From Chloroflexota bacterium (GTDB taxonomy: Bacteria; Chloroflexota; Anaerolineae; Anaerolineales; UBA4823): 7,410 nucleotides of DNA. Both the position numbers and the translations under genes were made by a program. Numbering within the stretch: position 1 is the stretch's first letter; each line of letters opens with the position of its first letter. The notes below the pieces were generated by a model that was not told where the DNA came from, searched no databases, and worked only from the letters and a program-made list of their open reading frames with translations. This document shows positions 6,018 to 7,410 of this stretch, piece after piece. The stretch covers positions 1-7,410 of the forward strand of contig DAOVXM010000122.1 in assembly GCA_030636125.1 (NCBI GenBank). Reading direction: 5' to 3'.

Positions 6018-6049
6018 TAGCGCAAAGTAGCGCATCTCAATAGTGAGAT
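6018..6049. repeat. Direct repeat TAGCGCA x2 and adjacent inverted repeat upstream of the rplS promoter
   Basis: TAGCGCA occurs at 6018-6024 and 6028-6034, a 10-bp period that puts both copies on the same face of the helix, about 20-40 bp upstream of the -35 box. It runs into a perfect 6-bp inverted repeat (ATCTCA 6034-6039, TGAGAT 6044-6049, 4-nt loop). It could be a protein binding site acting on rplS or RNA structure at the 3' end of surE mRNA. No T run follows, so it is a poor intrinsic terminator. Confidence 0.35.
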
Positions 6050-6078
6050 AACCTAGTATATCAAGCAAACCGCCTGTT

Positions 6079-6855
6079 TTATCCGTCACCATCCCAGGAC
6101 CAGTTTCGTAATCTTTCCATTGCACGTCGAGAAGTTAGGTCTAATTGCAATGGAGTAATAGAAACGTACCCTTCAGATAAAGCGCCGAAATCAGTACCAT
6201 TTTCAGGGATTCCGGTAGGTGCTTCACCCCCGATCCAGTGATAGGGTCGACCGCGAGGATCCTGACGGCTTACTAATGAATCGCGATAGACGCGTAGTCC
6301 CTGGCGAGTGATCTTGTATCCTTTGATTTGATCCGTGGGTAGATAAGGAACATTGACATTGAACAGGGTATCATCGGGCAACCCTTCTGAGATCACCTTG
6401 GAGACAATCCGCCGAGCCGCTCGGGCGGCCGGTCCAAAGTCAATGATTCCTGGATGATTCTCCGGTGAGTTCAAGGAGATTGCCAGAGCCGGTAACCCCC
6501 AAATTGCACCTTCCATGGCAGCAGTCACCGTACCGGAATAGGTAACATCATGACCCAGGTTGGCTGTGGGATTTATCCCTGAGATCAGCAGGTCAATCTT
6601 CTGTGATACGAGGCCCAGTACTGCTAAGGCTACACAGTCAGATGGAGCCCCATCTGTTGCCAGAGCACTAGTCCCATCAGCCAGCTTCACTTCTTTGACT
6701 CGCAAAGGGCGATCCATGGTCTTCACGTGTCCGGAAGCCGACCAGTTCCGGTCTGGTGCTAAAACCGTCACTTCACCCAAATTACGCATCTCTTGGGTGA
6801 GAGCTAACAGTCCTGGGGCAGTGACCCCGTCATCGTTGGTTACAAGTATATGCAT
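6079..6855 (-). CDS. surE: 5'/3'-nucleotidase SurE
   Basis: A 258-residue cytoplasmic nucleoside monophosphate phosphatase of the SurE family, which needs a divalent metal and can also act on short polyphosphate. The metal ligands known from E. coli SurE are all recognisable: Asp8 and Asp9 in TNDDG, Ser39 in APDRNWSASG, and Asn95 in SGINPTANLG. The hallmark YSGTVTAAMEG follows at 106-116, and QDPRGRPYHWIGG and EGYVSITPLQLDLT appear in the C-terminal half. Length is normal (about 250-260). The start at ATG 6855 is fixed by the family's standard beginning (M.IL.(T/S)NDDG), yet no Shine-Dalgarno sequence is visible in the AT-rich stretch before it, so it may be leaderless or use non-SD initiation. 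It is transcribed away from the gene at 7067; 214 bp separate it from rplS on the same strand. No clear terminator follows its TAA stop. Confidence 0.96.
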   Translation of the reverse strand: MHILVTNDDGVTAPGLLALTQEMRNLGEVTVLAPDRNWSASGHVKTMDRPLRVKEVKLADGTSALATDGAPSDCVALAVLGLVSQKIDLLISGINPTANLGHDVTYSGTVTAAMEGAIWGLPALAISLNSPENHPGIIDFGPAARAARRIVSKVISEGLPDDTLFNVNVPYLPTDQIKGYKITRQGLRVYRDSLVSRQDPRGRPYHWIGGEAPTGIPENGTDFGALSEGYVSITPLQLDLTSRRAMERLRNWSWDGDG

Positions 6856-6905
6856 GGATATAATGATGCTAAGTGAAAAGTGACCAGTTTGTTAGAAATT
6901 CGGGT

Positions 6906-6915
6906 TGGTATTATA
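6906..6915. promoter_or_regulatory. Overlapping, opposed -10-like elements in the divergent spacer
   Basis: The 211-bp spacer 6856-7066 lies between divergent genes. On the minus strand TATAAT occupies 6915-6910, pointing to surE. On the plus strand TGGTATTAT at 6906-6914 is an extended -10-like element pointing to the 7067 gene. Neither has a good -35 box. A short GGGCA-TTTT-TGCCC hairpin lies nearby at 6934-6947. Possible bidirectional promoter. Confidence 0.35.
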
Positions 6916-6988
6916 ACCTGTATCATGAAATCAGGGCATTTTTGCCCGTAAAATCTTTACTGCTTATGCTCTTAGATATGGATGTAGA

Positions 6989-6997
6989 TGGTAAAAT
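6989..6997 (+). promoter_or_regulatory. Possible extended -10 element for the membrane protein gene
   Basis: TGGTAAAAT at 6989-6997 fits an extended -10 (5/6 match to TATAAT) and would start transcription near 7004, about 60 nt before ATG 7067. No good -35 box is present at the right distance. It is an alternative to the 6906-6914 element. Confidence 0.3.
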
Positions 6998-7066
6998 GCT
7001 TCCACCCCAGGATAAAGGTGAGTAAAGGCATTTTTGTTTAAATAATTTTGATTGGAGGAGAGAAGA

Positions 7067-7410
7067 ATGAACACAATCGGTAGGCGCATCATCAGCATTA
7101 CTATGGTCATACTAGCTGTGGTCAGCTTGATCATAACCGTATACGGCATTGTCCAAATCTGGCAATGGCGAGAACCCGTCATAGAAAATATTTCAGACGG
7201 CTTAGAACTGGCAAGCTCTACTCTACAAGCAACAGCTGATGGATTGGTCGTTGTGGGCCAATCCTTAGATTCTGTTGTAAACAGCATATCTGGTTTGGAA
7301 AGCACTGTCGCCACCTTAGCCAAGTCGATCGAAGATACAGCCCCATTAGTAAGTTCGCTGGCAATATTAACGGGCGAAGTGCTACCTGACGCGGTGACCT
7401 CCGCACAAAC
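7067..7410 (+). CDS. Membrane-anchored helical protein of unknown function (3' truncated)
   Basis: An open frame from ATG 7067 runs to the window end without a stop: 114 complete codons are visible. The start is well supported by GGAGGAGAG at 7054-7062. The N-terminus has two arginines (6-7) followed by a hydrophobic stretch of about 24 residues (roughly 8-31, SITMVILAVVSLIITVYGIV), which predicts a single signal anchor with the N-terminus inside. The rest, from about 36, is rich in Ser, Thr, Leu, Val and Ala with regularly spaced hydrophobics and Gly breaks (for example ISGLESTVATLAKSIEDT at 74-91); it looks like a long amphipathic or coiled-coil helix on the outer face of the membrane. No enzyme motif is seen. 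I do not recognise the family. It resembles in layout the linker parts of chemoreceptors or coiled-coil surface proteins, but without the C-terminus this cannot be settled. It diverges from surE. Confidence 0.75.
   Translation, partial: MNTIGRRIISITMVILAVVSLIITVYGIVQIWQWREPVIENISDGLELASSTLQATADGLVVVGQSLDSVVNSISGLESTVATLAKSIEDTAPLVSSLAILTGEVLPDAVTSAQ

Noticed and set aside
6964..7323. A 119-codon minus-strand open frame over the 7067 gene
   Set aside because: The plus-strand frame has a strong ribosome binding site and a clear membrane anchor. The minus frame covers the spacer and looks like a shadow.
1..7410. CRISPR arrays, tRNA genes, insertion sequences, toxin-antitoxin or defence modules
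   Set aside because: No regularly spaced repeats, no cloverleaf-like sequence, no transposase or paired small genes were seen. All clear genes are metabolic, ribosomal or hypothetical.

Overview
This window looks like ordinary bacterial core chromosome. By protein resemblance alone it most probably comes from a Chloroflexota-type bacterium (Anaerolineae-like). That placement rests on the recalled look of the split biotin carboxylase and BT-biotin carrier pair, the CYTH protein and the signal-less PhoD; no 16S or marker comparison was possible. Base composition looks moderate and even, and I see no insertion sequence, phage gene, tRNA, rRNA or CRISPR array.

Left part (1-2242, + strand): the 3' end of a biotin carboxylase gene, a separate biotin carrier protein with an N-terminal BT-like domain, a CYTH-domain triphosphate-tunnel protein, and a flavin split-barrel protein of the PPOX/Nim type. 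The first two should be parts of one acyl-CoA carboxylase, whose carboxyltransferase would lie outside the window. The link of the other two to the carboxylase is only positional. An AT-rich hairpin at 1563-1587 may end the CYTH transcript, and a good intrinsic terminator at 2257-2287 closes this block.

Middle (2288-3810, + strand): a near-consensus sigma70-type promoter drives a single gene for a PhoD-family metallophosphatase without a signal peptide. It converges on the next block with only 46 bp between stop codons.

Right part (3857-6855, - strand; read right to left): surE (nucleotidase), then rplS (ribosomal protein L19) with its own extended -10 promoter and a leader of about 100 nt. 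Next come a class I glutamine amidotransferase of the gamma-glutamyl hydrolase (C26) type and murI (glutamate racemase), which overlap by 4 bp (ATGA) and are surely co-translated. The 101-bp gap between rplS and the C26 gene holds a 10-bp hairpin plus a second 12-nt complementary pair that abuts the C26 ribosome binding site. This could be a regulatory or processing element.

Far right (6856-7410): a divergent spacer with -10-like sequences facing both ways, then the 5' part of a + strand gene for a membrane-anchored, helical, probably extracytoplasmic protein of unknown function, cut by the window end.

I did not find an obvious new multi-gene system. The points most worth a second look are the rplS/C26 intergenic RNA structure, the C26-murI coupling, the split carboxylase architecture and the rplS promoter region.
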